Below, in pieces: positions 59,199 through 60,189 of a stretch of 60,189 nucleotides of DNA. The translations under genes were made by a program, and so were the position numbers. Each line of letters begins with the position of its first letter. Positions within the stretch are counted from its first letter, which is position 1. The notes below the pieces were generated by a model that saw only the letters and a program-made list of their open reading frames with translations, ran no database searches and had not been told where the DNA came from. Origin of the DNA: Actinomadura sp. KC06 (GTDB taxonomy: Bacteria > Actinomycetota > Actinomycetes > Streptosporangiales > Streptosporangiaceae); assembly GCF_004348735.1 (NCBI RefSeq), contig NZ_SMKT01000039.1:1-60189 (forward strand), read 5' to 3'.

Positions 59199-60182
59199 TC
59201 ACTTGCCGCCGGCGCCGGTGTAGAGGCCGGCGGTGTAGTAGCCGGACGGGTCCGGCGAGGACGAGAGCTTGCCCATCGCGACGAAGATGTCGGTCAGGCC
59301 CTTGAACCAGCCGTTCACCGTCCCGTCCGCGGAGAGCTTCGCGAGCTCCGCCGAGGTGAATGTCTTGGTGACCGACGAGGAGCCCTTGAGCTGCGCGGGC
59401 GGTACCTTCAGGAACTCGGCCGCCGTGGTCTCGGCCTCGGCGGTGTTGCCGTGCACCCAGTCGTTGGCCTGCTGCAGCACCTTGATGACCTTGCGCACGG
59501 TCGCGGAGTCGTCCCGGACGACCTGGTTGCGGGCGACGAACGAGCTGGGGAACGACATCGCCGGGTAGAAGTCGGCGTTCTTCGACAGCTCGACCAGGTC
59601 GGGCGTGCGCTTCTTGATCGTGTCGATCAGCGGGTACCAGATGGCGGCCGCGTCCACCTTGCCGGACGAGAACGCCGTGACGACGGTGCTCGGATCCATC
59701 GGCACCTTCTGCGCGTCCTTGCCGGTCATTTGGGCCTTCTTCAGCGCGAGCTGGAGCAGCATGTCGCCGGACGTGCCCTCCGGCACGGCCACCTTCTTCC
59801 CGCGCAGCCCCGCGACGTCCCTGATCCCGGACTTGGGGGTGGCGATGATCCGGTCCGCCTGGCCGAGCATGTTGACCGCGACGATCTTGGCCTTGCCGGA
59901 CGCGGGCGGCCAGGTCGCGCCCGGCCCGATGTAGCCGAAGTCGAAGTCGCCCGCGCCGAGCGCCTGGATCTGCAGTGGGCCGTTGGTGAAGACCTTCAGC
60001 TCCGGGTCGAGGCCGGCCTTCTTCCACAGGCCGAGCTTGTCGGCGGCGGCGAGCGCGGCGGCGCCCGCGAAGTCGGCCGTGTACCCGAACTTGACGGTCT
60101 TGCCGCCGCCGTCGTCCCCGCCGCAGGCCGCGGCGAGCGGGATCAGCAGGAGTGACACGGCCAGGATGCGCAACGATCTCAT
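59199..60182 (-). CDS. ABC transporter substrate-binding lipoprotein, sulfonate/taurine (SsuA/TauA) type
   Basis: 327 residues; ATG at 60182, only seven bases from the window end, so its ribosome binding site is barely seen. Lipobox LAAAC places the lipidated Cys near residue 20. An NMT1/THI5-like periplasmic-binding fold follows: KFGYTADFAGAAALAAADKL, GAGDFDFGYIGPGATWP, GLRGKKVAVPEGTSGDMLLQ and FSSGKVDAAAIWYPLIDTI. Relatives bind aliphatic sulfonates, taurine, nitrate or pyrimidines. With FGE next door, sulfonate/sulfate-ester nutrition is the likely theme. The permease and ATPase are expected beyond the right edge or elsewhere. Confidence 0.85.
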   Translation of the reverse strand: MRSLRILAVSLLLIPLAAACGGDDGGGKTVKFGYTADFAGAAALAAADKLGLWKKAGLDPELKVFTNGPLQIQALGAGDFDFGYIGPGATWPPASGKAKIVAVNMLGQADRIIATPKSGIRDVAGLRGKKVAVPEGTSGDMLLQLALKKAQMTGKDAQKVPMDPSTVVTAFSSGKVDAAAIWYPLIDTIKKRTPDLVELSKNADFYPAMSFPSSFVARNQVVRDDSATVRKVIKVLQQANDWVHGNTAEAETTAAEFLKVPPAQLKGSSSVTKTFTSAELAKLSADGTVNGWFKGLTDIFVAMGKLSSSPDPSGYYTAGLYTGAGGK

Positions 60183-60189
60183 GGGGCGG

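Noticed and set aside
1..60189. tRNA, rRNA or CRISPR array
   Set aside because: On reading both strands I saw no cloverleaf with a TTCGA-type T-loop in context, no rRNA signature and no regularly spaced repeat-spacer units; tRNAscan and a CRISPR finder would settle it.

Overview
The window is about 70% GC or higher, has the codon usage of a high-GC actinomycete, and carries families typical of that group: an SAV2177-type (DUF574) methyltransferase, long ArsR regulators, XRE/TPR regulators, an I36 inhibitor, and GTG/TTG starts coupled by ATGA/GTGA overlaps. A member of the Streptosporangiales or Thermomonosporaceae (Actinomadura-like) or a streptomycete would fit. The genus is inference.

1-6.6 kb: a mixed flank. 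It holds the tail of a lysine-rich protein, a point (~1195) where the 3' part of an acyl-CoA ligase meets the 3' part of a streptogrisin-like protease in opposite orientation, an intact DUF574 methyltransferase with an XRE remnant, two small secreted proteins and an ArsR regulator.

6.7-28.8 kb: the main system, 20 genes on the minus strand, most of them overlapping by a few bases. The core is a lysine N6-hydroxylase, a DAO-type FAD oxidase and a cupin/methionyl-tRNA-synthetase fusion. That is the hydrazine-synthetase set known from s56-p1 and triacsin (Spb38-40 type), which makes hydrazinoacetic acid (HAA). Around it lie an AMP ligase and ACP to load HAA, a GNAT and a penicillin-acyltransferase-like Ntn hydrolase that may put on and take off a protecting acyl group, and an acyl-CoA dehydrogenase that could make a hydrazone. 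Two saccharopine dehydrogenases could turn the 2-aminoadipate semialdehyde by-product back into lysine. A second half adds a FAAL-like ligase, a second ACP, a transglutaminase-like protein, an R2/AurF-like diiron protein, a 704-residue haem-oxygenase-like diiron oxidase, a P450 and an SGNH hydrolase. FabH, OsmC and an MFS exporter complete the set. No NRPS, modular PKS or nitrite-forming genes are present. I predict a hydrazine-derived product, possibly hydrazone, azo or diazo, of unknown structure.

28.9-41 kb: a worn accessory region. It has a PEP-mutase-like gene divergent from an ArsR gene, two acyl-CoA dehydrogenase tails joined back to back, an ISKra4-type transposase remnant, fragments of PCMT, DUF574, asparaginase and integrase-like genes, a GntR gene, a twice-frameshifted XRE/TPR gene divergent from small conserved ORFs, an endonuclease/exonuclease/phosphatase protein, and a nitrilase/hydrolase/GNAT run with frameshifts.

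41.1-52.8 kb: a two-gene insecticidal-type toxin complex: a TcA-like protein with an Ig-like N-terminus, and a TcB-TcC (SpvB/FG-GAP/RHS) fusion ending in a 295-residue cysteine-containing tail that I do not recognise.

53-55.7 kb: small mobile-element-like genes, a membrane protein and a broken tyrosine recombinase. 55.7-60.2 kb: a formylglycine-generating enzyme, a secreted GH20 hexosaminidase and a sulfonate-type ABC substrate-binding lipoprotein, which together suggest scavenging of sulfated glycans.
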